From Heliopora coerulea (taxonomy: Eukaryota; Cnidaria; Anthozoa; Scleralcyonacea; Helioporidae): a stretch of 64,000 nucleotides of DNA. A program made the translations under genes and the position numbers. Position 1 is the first letter of the stretch. Each line of letters starts with the position of its first letter. The stretch is from positions 2,921,001-2,985,000 of the forward strand of contig JASJOG010000014.1 of NCBI GenBank assembly GCA_030142905.1, read 5' to 3'. This document shows, piece by piece, positions 19,303-28,870 of this stretch. The notes under the pieces are model-generated. The model was not told the origin of the DNA and made no database searches. It saw only the letters and a list, made by a program, of their open reading frames with translations.

Positions 19303-19770
19303 TGGAATAGATTTGAGTTAACTTGCAAGTGGATTTGAGTTAACTGGTGAGTAGATTTGAGTTAACTTGCAAGTAGATTTGAGTTAACTTGCAAGTAGAT
19401 TTGAGTTAACTGGTGAGTAGATTTGAGTTAACTGGCGAGTAGATTTGAGTTAACTTGCAAGTGGATTTGAGTTAACTGGTGAGTAGATTTGAGTTAACTT
19501 GCAACTAGATTTGAGTTAACTGGTGAGTAGATTTGAGTTAACTGGCGAGTAGATTTGAGTTAACTTGCAAGTAGATTCAAGTTAACTTGCAAGTAGATTT
19601 GAGTTAACTTGTAAGTAGATTCAAGTTAACTTGCAAGTAGATTCAAGTTAACTTGCAAGTAGATTTGAGTTAACTGGTGAGTAAATTTGAGTTAACTTGC
19701 AAGTAGATTTGAGTTAGCTGGTGAGTAGATTTGAATAGAATTTGAGTTAACTTACAAGTAGATTTGAATA
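19303..19770 (+). repeat. 22-bp minisatellite (about 20 units) with GTTAAC core
   Basis: The unit is AGATTTGAGTTAACTTGCAAGT. Two main variants alternate irregularly: TTGCAAGT and TGGTGAGT/TGGCGAGT. There is no spacer diversity, so it is a tandem array and not CRISPR-like. It sits between the second fibre gene and the small membrane genes of copy B. Confidence 0.95.
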
Positions 19771-19826
19771 GATTTGAATAGAATTTGAATAAACTTGTGT
19801 TTTTTCCAATATTTTTCCTCTAATAA

Positions 19827-20177
19827 ATGAGTGAAGAAGAGGGAAAAATAACTTCGATAGAAAAATCTATTAAAATAAAAGATCCAAAAAGAGTGGAATT
19901 GGGAAAAAGACTTGCAAAAATTTCAAAAGAAGCAAAAGCAAGAAAAGCAAAAGAAAGAAAAGAAAAAGAAAAATTAATTTCATATTTGGATACAAAACAT
20001 TTTATTGGAGTTGCTAGTCTTGCTGCAACATTGATTGGATTATATTTTACTTTTAAACAATATAAAAGAAGAGAAGAAGAAAAAGATATAAGAGAAAAAG
20101 AAATAAAAAAAGAAGAAGAAAATCAGTTTACAAATGTGAAAAAAGATAAAACAAAAAGATGTTTGGAAAATCTTTAA
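19827..20177 (+). CDS. Small single-pass membrane protein (116 residues)
   Basis: The N-terminus is very basic and lysine-rich (residues about 20-48, many Lys/Glu/Ala/Arg). One hydrophobic helix follows (about 53-72, FIGVASLAATLIGLYFTF), then a second highly charged Lys/Glu tail. Start ATG is within AATAAATGAG. It has no recognised family. It belongs to a string of three small plus-strand genes with gaps of 22 and 7 bases, likely virion membrane or assembly factors. Low-complexity charged ends make homology searches weak. Confidence 0.65.
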   Translation: MSEEEGKITSIEKSIKIKDPKRVELGKRLAKISKEAKARKAKERKEKEKLISYLDTKHFIGVASLAATLIGLYFTFKQYKRREEEKDIREKEIKKEEENQFTNVKKDKTKRCLENL

Positions 20178-20199
20178 AAAAAAAAACATATATAAATAA

Positions 20200-20436
20200 A
20201 TGAGTGAAATGAATAGAAAAGAAATAATGAATGAATTGTATGATTCCACTTTGATCACAATGGGAGCTGTTGGTGTTGGAATGGTTACAAGAAAAGCAAT
20301 TGGTGATGGTTTGTCAACTCCAGCATCTTTAATGACAACTTTGAAACTTGCAGCAGCTGTTGGATTGTCTATGCTTGGAATTAAATATATGCAAAATAAA
20401 AAATGGATTCCATCAGATCCTTTTAAAAATTCATAA
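20200..20436 (+). CDS. Small double-pass hydrophobic protein (78 residues)
   Basis: Two hydrophobic helices rich in Gly and Ala (about residues 18-36, LITMGAVGVGMVTRKAIG, and 47-62, LKLAAAVGLSMLGIKYM) are joined by a short loop GDGLSTPASL. The C-terminus is polar (WIPSDPFKNS). The Met/Gly/Ala-rich character is typical of small virion membrane-active proteins. It is intact, and the start ATG is preceded by AATAA. Its neighbours are also small membrane or coiled-coil proteins. No family recognised. Confidence 0.7.
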   Translation: MSEMNRKEIMNELYDSTLITMGAVGVGMVTRKAIGDGLSTPASLMTTLKLAAAVGLSMLGIKYMQNKKWIPSDPFKNS

Positions 20437-20443
20437 ATAAAAG

Positions 20444-20872
20444 ATGGAAACTGTTGTAGGGGGATTATTTAATGCTGTTGCATTTGCAGGAGCAAGATTT
20501 TTATTCTCAAAGTTAAATCACACTGGTTATGAGAAAGAAATAAAAAGACATAATGAAGCAATGGAAAAACTTGCAAAAGACAAAGAAAAATGGTATGAAA
20601 AGCAAATGGAAAGAAAACAAGAGATGCAAAAACTAAGACAACAATTGTCTGATGCAAATGCAGACATCAATCAAACAAACAAGTCTTTTGAGAATCTAGC
20701 TGCAATAAATTATCGTATGAAGAATTTACAAAATGAATATAAGGAGGGAGTGGAAAATGAGCCGAAATTGGAAGATTACTATAAACCTTCAAAAGAGATG
20801 AAAGAATATCAAAATGTTGTTTTTCTTCTGGTTGAAATCACAGGAGCATATTTGACTCGCAAAATGTTGTAA
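20444..20872 (+). CDS. Coiled-coil protein with hydrophobic ends (142 residues)
   Basis: A hydrophobic N-terminus (METVVGGLFNAVAFAGARFLF) is followed by about 70 residues of Lys/Glu/Gln-rich coiled coil (residues 30-95), a Tyr/Pro-rich stretch (YYKPSKEMKEY) and a final hydrophobic helix (VVFLLVEITGAYLTRKML). Seven bases separate it from the preceding gene. The layout suggests a protein bridging membranes or lining a membrane, such as a scaffold. Family unknown; intact. Confidence 0.7.
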   Translation: METVVGGLFNAVAFAGARFLFSKLNHTGYEKEIKRHNEAMEKLAKDKEKWYEKQMERKQEMQKLRQQLSDANADINQTNKSFENLAAINYRMKNLQNEYKEGVENEPKLEDYYKPSKEMKEYQNVVFLLVEITGAYLTRKML

Positions 20873-21366
20873 ATTCAAAACGTTTTTTGCTTGGTTGAAA
20901 AATTCTCGACTTCTGATTGGTTGAAAAATTTTCTCGACTTCTGATTGGTTGGAAAAATATATAAAAAAAAGGTGATCTTAAAATTTTTCAATCATTTGTC
21001 ACTGACCGTCGTAGAGTCAACATCAATTTTTTTCCTCCTCCTTCAAAAATTTCTCCTCGTTTTCTGTTTGAGAGAGGATTCCCAGAAATGAAGAGAGAAT
21101 TCTTGGAATTGGATTCTATTTTTAGATGTTGACTGATTTTGACTGGTTTTGACTGGTTATGACTGGTTTTGACTGGTTATGACTGGTTATGAAGGGAAAT
21201 CCCCAGATCGGGAATTCCCCGCTGAAACGGTTTTAAAAGGAAATTCCCCACTGAAACGGTTTTAAAGGGGAATTCCCCTTCTAAAATTTCCCTGCTTCTG
21301 ATTGGCTGAAAAATTTCAAACTGAGGTTATATAAGTAAGTGAGCATCTTAAATATCATAAATAAAA
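20873..21366 (+). promoter_or_regulatory. Putative control region upstream of PolB in copy B
   Basis: Three CTGATTGGTTG-type inverted CCAAT boxes (about 20888-20952) are followed by a TATA-like ATATATAAAA (20957). There is a tandem run of TGACTGGTTWT (21130-21192) and then four kappa-B-like palindromes: GGGAAATCCCC (21194), GGGAATTCCCC (21210), GGAAATTCCCC (21239) and GGGGAATTCCCC (21267). Another CTGATTGGCTG and TATATAAG (21330) lie about 35 bases before the PolB ATG at 21367. The arrangement is that of a nuclear RNA polymerase II promoter. There is no gene in this stretch. Confidence 0.6.
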
Positions 21367-24300
21367 ATGAACAACAACCAGACAACAAGTCTTTTAGATT
21401 CTGATAATCCTCCTATCAATGCTGCTATTTCACAACCAACAAAATATGAAAAACCAAAAAGAAAATATTCCAAGACAGGAATATATTCAAAAGCAGAAAA
21501 ATTAAAAAAGAAAATAATCAGCATATTTGACCAGTTTAAGAAAAGACCTGGAAGACCAAATATGACATTGGAACCGCAAAAGAGTTGGTATGAGAAACTG
21601 AAGGATTCCATTATTGATGTGTTTTGGAAAAAAGAAGACCTTTTGTTTGAGCTGGATAAAGAAGCATTGAATGTTACAAGAAGATATGTGTTGGATTTGG
21701 AAAAATCTGGATTATCTCTATATGACCCTCTGAGTTTGTTGGAAAGAGTGAAACCTTTGGTGATGAAAAAGTTTGAAGAAAATACAATGACGAAGCAACA
21801 ACTGACGCTTGTGTGTTTGATGAAAAAAACAAATCCTGCGACTGGAGAAACCACAACAGACCATGCACATTTTCATAGTAATCAACAACAAATATTAAGA
21901 GAAAGCAATTTTGATGAAATATTTGAAAAAATGCAAGATAAAATCATAAATAGTTTTGAAACATATTTAGACAAAGGAAGTCAATGGCAATTTCAAAAAA
22001 GTTTAAAATTAATCCTCAACATTAACAAAATTAAGCTTTTGGGCGCATCATCTTATATTCCGCTTCCAAAATTCTTGTGAATGAAAAAAGCAATTATCAA
22101 TCCTCAAAATTATGACCAAAAATGTTTATTGTGGTGTGTTGCAATCAGTAAACTTTTGAAAACCACTCCAGATTTGAAACATCCAGAAAAAATATCAAAA
22201 ATTCTGAAAAAGAAAGCTGAAAAAATGAATGTTGAAGGAGTCAATTTCCCATGTGATCTTTCAAACATAGACAAATTTGAAAAAAATAATAATATACCAA
22301 TAAACGTATTTGGTTATGAAGAAAACGAAAAAACAGAAGAAAAAGAAATTTTTCCTCTGAGAATGAGCAAACACGCAGGTGAGCATGCGAATATTTTGCT
22401 GATACAAAATAATGGAAAAAAACATTATTGTTTGATAAAAAAATATGAGTCGGCTGTTTTCAAATCAAACAAAAAATCGCAATGGTAAAATACACATTTG
22501 CTATTATTGTTTACAAAATTTCAATCATAAAAAAACTCTTGATAACCATTTAGAATATTGTTTAAAATACAAGCATGGAAAAACTGTTTATCCAGAAAAA
22601 GGAAAAACATTAAAGTTTAAAAATTATGAAAAAATGTATGATATCCCCTTTGTTATTTACGCAGATTTTGAAAGCATTTTAAAACCTATGGATAATAACA
22701 TTGGAGATAATACATAACAATTTCAAAAACATGAACCATCTGGTTATTGTTATTTAATAAAATGTTTTGATGACAACATATTTAAACCAAAATTAAAACT
22801 ATATACAAAAAAATCTGAAGATTACAATGTTTCTTTGAAATTTGTGAAAAGTTTGGAAAAAAGTGTTAGAAAAATATATGAAAAATTTAAATTTCCAAAA
22901 AGAATTTTAATGAAAGAAGAGGATAAAAAAGATTTTGAAAAGGCTGAGAAATGTTATGCTTGTGGAATTAAATTTGAAAGTGAGATGAAAAAGGTCAAAG
23001 ACCATTGTCACTTCACTGGAAAATAGAGGGACAGCTTGTTGTAGTTGTAATTCAAAAATGAAAAAACCTAAATTTGTTCCAGTTATATTTCATAATTTAC
23101 AAAATTATGATAGTCATTTGTTTATTAAAAATCTTGGAGTGACAGAAGGTGAAATTAATTGCATACCTAAAACAGAGGAAAAATATATTTCCTTTACAAA
23201 ACAAATAACTGTAGATGAATTTTTTAACAAAGAAACTCAAGAAATTGTCTATATCAAAAAACAACTAAGATTTATCGACAGTTTTAAATTCATGGCAAGC
23301 AGTTTAGAAAAATTGTCTAAAAATTTAGACTCAGATGAAATGCGTGTTTTGAAAAGATTTTTCAAAGATGAAGAAGAAATAAAGTTGTTGAGAAGAAAAG
23401 GAGTTTTTCCATATGATTGGTTTGACTCATTGGAAAAATTAGAAGAAAAAAGATTACCTCTAATAGATGAATTTTATTCCAAGTTGAATAATGAAAATAT
23501 AAATGAAGCAGATTATCAACATGCTAAAAATGTTTGGGAAAAATTTAATATGAAAAATATGAGAGATTATCACAACTTGTATTTGAAAACAGATGTGTTG
23601 CTGCTTGCTGATGTTTTTGAAAATTTTAGAAAAGTTTGTAAAGAAAATTATAAATTGGATCCAGCTTGGTATTTTACTTCTCCAGGTCTTGCATGGGATG
23701 CAATGTAAAAAATAACAGGAGTGGAGTTGGAATTAATATCTGATCCAAATATGTATCTTATGATTGAAAATGGAATCAGAGGAGGAATTTCAACAATCTC
23801 AAAAAGATATTCAAAAGCAAATAATCCATATATGAAAGAAAAGTTTGATCCAAATAAAGAAACAATATATATACCATATTTAGATGCAAACAATTTATAT
23901 GGGTGGGCAATGTCAAAACCACTTCCTGTCAGAAATTTCAAATGGATGGATGAAAAAGAATTGGAGAATTGGAAAAATATTCCTTGTATATTAGAAGTAG
24001 ATTTAGAATATCCAGAAGATCTTCATGATTTTCATAATGAATATCCTCTGGCTGCAGAAAGAATGAAAGTTGGAAATGTGGAAAAACTAATTCCAAATCT
24101 GAGAGATAAAGAAAAATATGTGTTGCATTGCGAAAACTTGAAACTATATCAAAGTCTTGGTTTGAAATTGTCAAAAATTCACAAAGGTGTGAAATTTCAA
24201 GAAGAAGACTTTATAAAGAAAGATATAGACTTGAACACACAACTTAGAACAAAAGGAAAGAATGATTTTGAAAAAGACTTTTTCAAACTTATGAATAATT

Positions 24301-25101
24301 CTGTGTTTGGAAAAACAATGGAAAATATTAGAAACAGAGTTGATATACAACTTTGCAGTAGAGAAGAAAAAGCGGTGAAATTATTTAGTAAAACTAATTT
24401 TAATAGACGAACTATATTTTCCGAGAATTTAATAGCGATTCACATGCATAGGAAAAAAATCGTATTGAATAAACCCATATATCTTGGAATGAGTATTTTG
24501 GATTTAAGCAAGACATTAATGTATAACTTTCATTATAATTATATTAAACAAAAATATGGTGAAAATGCAAAGTTGCTTTTCACAGATACAGACAGTTTGA
24601 TGTATGAAATCAAAACACAAGATTTTTACAAAGATATTTCAGCGGATGTTGAAAAAATGTTTGACACAAGCAATTATCCAAAAGAACATCCAAGCGGAAT
24701 CAAAACTGGTGTCAATAAAAAAGTAATTGCAATGATGAAAGATGAATGTGGTGGAAAGGTGATTATAGAATTTGTTGGTTTGAGACCAAAGTTATATTCC
24801 TATTGGATGTATGGGAGCAAAGAGAAAAAATGTAAAGGAGTAAAGAAAAATGTCATTAAAAAAGATATAACATTTCAAAATTATAAAGATTGCTTGTTTA
24901 AAAGAAAAGAAGAAACTAGAAAAATGAATTTAATAAGACATAGAAATCATGACTTGTATTCAGAGAGTATAAAAAAGATTGCATTGTCTTCAAAAGATGA
25001 CAAAAGAATTGTTTAAAAATAAAATAGATACGATGGCATATGGTCATTATATGGAAGATATGATTAACACCTATGAAAATATATTTGGATTCAAACCTTG
25101 A
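21367..25101 (+). pseudogene. polB: Protein-primed family B DNA polymerase (Polinton PolB), broken
   Basis: The family copies the element from a protein primer. In order: a Lys-rich N-terminus, a region ending SSYIPLPKF, a CLLWCV segment, a C2H2-type finger CYYCLQNF (22500-22562), Exo I YADFES (22658-22675), a CYACG...DHCHFTG zinc motif like T4 endonuclease VII (22951-23020), Exo II NYDSHLF, Exo III LKTDVLLLADV, Pol motif A DANNLYGWAM (about 23882), motif B NNSVFGKT (24291) and motif C FTDTDS (24578). Breaks: TGA at 22078-22080, a frameshift near 22450, TAA at 22715-22717, a frameshift near 23025, TAA at 23706-23708 and a frameshift near 25013. Catalytic motifs are otherwise preserved, so inactivation looks recent. 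The 3' end lies inside the right TIR. Confidence 0.93.
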
Positions 25102-25356
25102 ATGCAATCATTCTGGTCAGCGGTTTTTTCCAGTCAATTGGTGACAACAATTTTTATGGTCAGCGGTTTTCTCTGTCTCCCAGAATGCATTGCGGCATGT
25201 CAACCACGGTCACGTGGTTGATGACGTCATGAGTTTTGATTGACAGGTTTTGGGAAAAGGGGATTCCCCTGCGACACTTAGAAAAATTTTGGCTGTTTTT
25301 TGAGATTGACCTCATTTGCATAAAAAATTCCCAGAACTCTCACTTTTACAACTACT
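25072..25356 (-). repeat. Right TIR of copy B, overlapping the PolB 3' end
   Basis: This is the inverted copy of 13199-13483. It begins inside PolB: the last ten codons and the stop (25099-25101) belong to both the gene and the repeat. Confidence 0.95.
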
Positions 25357-25362
25357 GAGAAT
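25357..25362. other. Target site duplication, right (GAGAAT)
   Basis: This is the partner of 13193-13198. Six base pairs is the Polinton integrase signature length. Confidence 0.75.
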
Positions 25363-26032
25363 GTAACTGAAACTTTGGAATTCGAAGTCTTCAATAAATA
25401 TATTTTTTGTAAAAACCGTCGTGAGCTCGTGAATGTTGTTTGCCAAACCAAACTTTTGCGCAGAGACGAAAGCTCGGAAAACTTTTCGTGAGGCCATTTT
25501 GGCCTTGCAACCTTTTTTATTTCGCGTTTTCTCCAAATTCTTTACCATGATTCCTGGAAAACTTTGAGATAATTCTAGATATTTGCACTTCTAGCCGTAT
25601 GTTATTGTCTTGAAAACGTCCACGTTGCGGGGTTTAGTTTCCAATTTTAAAACTTATTGTCGCGCAACATATTTGCGTTCAGAGATTGCGCTCGTGCTGG
25701 CCCGTCTTTCACAACACTTGGGACTGTATTTTCACTTCAGCGTTTATTAGATCAAGCTCTTAACATTACAACAGCAGCTACGATTCTACAAAAAATGTGC
25801 TGTTAAACCTAAATTTACATACTTTATTTATTGGTAAAACACGGAAGACATTCTTTGTCTGTAACGTATTTCCCCAACGTAATTCTGGTTCGTTAATATC
25901 AAAATTTGCGTCCTTATGTCCTTATTTACTAGCCGCACCTAATTTCCTTGGTCAAGTTCGCTCGATGAATCAGCACTAAGGTTAACGACGTTCTGACGTC
26001 CTATCCTACTTACCTGCTTTATTATGATGGCT
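25363..26032. other. No gene recognised
   Basis: Unique-looking intergenic DNA right of copy B. Nothing supports coding or an RNA gene. Confidence 0.5.
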
Positions 26033-26044
26033 GAGTTCCCCTTT

Positions 26045-26478
26045 AAAGTAAATGGTTTGAACCTGGGAGAATCGTGACATGTTTGAGGAAGTTGATCGTC
26101 CGACTCACACTACACTGCGACTCACACTAGAAAGCTGGTATACGAACTTAGAACAAAATCCATTAAACCGATCACAACAATTACCGGGACCTTACAAACG
26201 ACTAATTCACAAAGTCAAACGTGCGAGCAGCCAATAGACTTACACTTCGACAAACTGATAATTAACGCCTACACAACCACACCCATTGCTTCTCGCCAAA
26301 TATCACACCTCCATGACTAATACGACCGCCCACTTATCACGGACGAGCCAGATACAAATACAGGCGAACCTGACCTTTACTCTCCTTTTGACTCTGAAGA
26401 TGACCACCGCTAAGGCTGTCGAAACGTCAGTCACTTCAACCAACAGTCTTTCTCAAGACTACACTAACCTGGACGATC
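26045..26478. mobile_element. Penelope-like terminal fragment with 12-bp target duplication
   Basis: It is flanked by GAGTTCCCCTTT at 26033-26044 and 26479-26490. It begins AAAGTAAATGGTTTGAACCTGG and ends ...CCTGGACGATC; both parts recur in the 177-bp insertions within the Penelope-like elements at 44862-45038 and 45798-45975. It contains the conserved CTGAAGATGAC ... GTCGAAACGTCAGT segment (26391-26432). The central 200 bp has no match elsewhere in the window. No complete reading frame. Confidence 0.75.
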
Positions 26479-26490
26479 GAGTTCCCCTTT

Positions 26491-27349
26491 GTAATATATA
26501 GAATCATTGTTTTTCTGTGTTCTACAACACTTATGTTACTTTGTTGGCCTACATCGCCGTTCCAGTTTACAGACTTCCCATTACAAGATTTAGCAAGCAA
26601 TTTAGCGGGAGTTTGTTATCCAATGTGTCATAATTTAAAATTACGATACCGTTGTTTAAATCATTGAAAAATGGAACAGAAGAAGCCGATGTTACCAGAC
26701 GCGAAATTTAAGTCGCTTGTGAAGGTCCAGGTGGAGAGCAAAGTCTCAAGATAAATATTAACAGAAAGGACAAAATTCGTAAAAAGGCTGTACTTTCGTT
26801 TTTTGAAAATAATGTTATGAAATACACATTCCATCAACTAACTTGGTGGTCTGCAATTTATTATGAACTAAATGAAATCTATAAAACGTCCACGTAATCT
26901 ATTGCGAAAATAGCTGCTATGAATAGGTAGACGATCGTATCACAAAAGTTGTAATGTTTGTTTGAGTTTGTCTAGTTTTAGACATGTGAAGTTGTTATCT
27001 TATTTTTGTAACCAGCACTATAATTAGTCCTCTCGAAAATGTCAGTTACCGATCTGGCTTAAAAGGTGTTTGTCTATGTTATCGAATGTAAGGTCAAGGT
27101 ACAAGTTGGTATTGTTAAATTCTGGCTCTGGTTTGTATTAGCCCGCCTATATTGATTGAATACTTAGCTGAATTCCAGGTATGATGTAATCTTATTCAGA
27201 TTAGATTTGAACTCGAAATATGATGTGAAACTGTAAAATAACATAACTGAGATAAGAATTATTATATTCTGATTTTACCATTTATAATTTTACAAAGAAC
27301 TATATTAATTTAGTACTGGAAAATCTTTTTCAAACATCCTTCTTAATTA
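26491..27349. other. No gene recognised
   Basis: AT-rich intergenic DNA. No feature I can support. Confidence 0.5.
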
Positions 27350-27755
27350 TGTTACATTCCAAACAATGCCTTCGCCCGGCAGAGCGAGAGACTTGGTCAG
27401 AATGTATCTGATTGGTCAACTTCTAATGTCACTTACTGTCAACCAAAAACTACCCACCAAAAGTATGAAAAGAGAGGCTCCTTTCCCAAGAGCAGAGAAG
27501 AGCAGAGCAGAGAGAGCAGACAACAACAGAGCAGAGCAGACAACAACAGGAGAGAGCAGAAGAGAGGAGCAGATAAAGCAGAGCTGACAAGCCAGTAGAA
27601 GAGAACTCAGACTCGGATGAACTACTAGCTGAACTGAACAGTAATTGAACATTTACGAACCATTAGTTATTGTATTTTGTTTTGGTGATTCCAATAAAGA
27701 TCCCACTACCTCGCCAAAGCGTGACTCTACTGAGCTAAGTACCTCTCATTTAACA
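27350..27755 (+). repeat. Possible solo LTR
   Basis: About 406 bp begin TGTTACATTCC and end CATTTAACA (TGTTA...TAACA). They include a purine-rich GAGCAGAGCAGA run (27490-27580) and AATAAA (27695) near the 3' side, as in an LTR. No identical second LTR and no clean target duplication were found, so this is tentative. Confidence 0.35.
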
Positions 27756-28300
27756 ATAATATTTAAGAGCGGATGTCAGTAAATATCTAGAACTCGTAGA
27801 CAAACATGAAATTTCGGAACTCTTCATATTTTATCTGGATAATCCCTTTAGTGAACTATTACTGAAAATCACGATAAAACTTCCCAAAGGAATTTTGTTT
27901 TGAGGTTAAACGCGAAATACTGCATCGAGTGGGGGCGTGGAAGGGCGACCGTGGAATCGATAGTATGCAATCGACAACAAATCAATGTTGGGGAACTAGT
28001 CGAAAACAAACGGCAGGAGTAAGGGTACCCGTTGGAGATGGGTTCAAAATAAGAAAAATATTCTGTAAGGTGTAGCGGTGATAAAAAATTAAAGTGTCCA
28101 CTGGTTTTCATTTTTTTTTCGTATACAAATTTTATCTGAAAACATTTTCTGACAAGTTACAGCTTTTAATAGTCATAATTATTTATTATTAGTTTTTTTC
28201 ACCTGGTCGAGCTAGGATTTGTTTCATCTCATAGTCAGTTTTCTTTGTATTTTCGCACACTTTCTTAGAAGTAAAACTCCGTTTACATGGTAACATTTTG
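27756..28300. other. No gene recognised
   Basis: Intergenic. Nothing supportable. Confidence 0.4.
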
Positions 28301-28306
28301 GACACA

Positions 28307-28426
28307 GCACGGCTAAAATTTTGGCACGGGTGGCGCTATTTTTGAGTACGGCACGGGTGATTTTCACACTGTAAACTGTGCGGACTTCTTAAAATTTCGT
28401 ACCCGTGCCTGAAAATTTAGCCGTGC
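28307..28426. repeat. Foldback (MITE-like) repeat
   Basis: GCACGGCTAAAATTTTGGCACGGGT (28307-28331) pairs with its near-complement at 28401-28426. GCACGGGT is repeated in between. No coding. Confidence 0.7.
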
Positions 28427-28870
28427 CGAGCACCTCTGCATATATAGGTCTCGGCACACCTAATTTGCCGTGTCGTGCCCAAAATGCTAGAGAGGAAGTG
28501 GGCTTCAAGATTTTGTAATACCTCTTTTGGCACGAACTCACTCAGAGAAACACAGGTTACAACCGATAAATACTGCACAGTTTGGGCACAAGAATTCGAG
28601 CCATCTACCAAGGAAGAAATTGAGCACGTTGCCATCATACGCGGGTTCAGATATGTATCTGCCACTACAATTCCTAAACTGACTATTGTCAGAGGCATTT
28701 TACAACAAGTACTAATATTTATTTCATTAAAATAACGTAACTGGGTTCCTATTACGAGGATGGTGTGACACAAAGAACCCAAAGAGCGAATTCTTTCAAC
28801 GATATGACAAGATTTTAGAAGGGATTTCCGACGAGAATTCCGAAGCGATTTTCTCGTGAAATCAAGACAA

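Larger units (their letters stand above)
13199..25356. mobile_element. Polinton/Maverick-like virus-like element, copy B (12.2 kb)
   Basis: The element is bounded by 285-bp inverted repeats (13199-13483 and 25072-25356) that start AGTAGTTGTAAAAGTGAGAG. It is flanked by GAGAAC (13193-13198) and GAGAAT (25357-25362), i.e. a 6-bp duplication with one mismatch. Terminal 5'-AG and 6-bp duplications are hallmarks of Polintons. It encodes PolB, a packaging ATPase, a penton-like protein and fibre-like proteins, but no integrase, no adenain-type protease and no complete major capsid protein. Its 12.2 kb is short for the group, consistent with an internal deletion near 15.16 kb. Confidence 0.92.

Noticed and set aside
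19303..19770. CRISPR-like array
   Set aside because: Units are contiguous with no unique spacers, in a eukaryotic context. It is a minisatellite.
27366..27587. Protein-coding frame in the GAGCAGAG-rich stretch
   Set aside because: Low-complexity purine repeats give open frames on both strands. No domain is seen.
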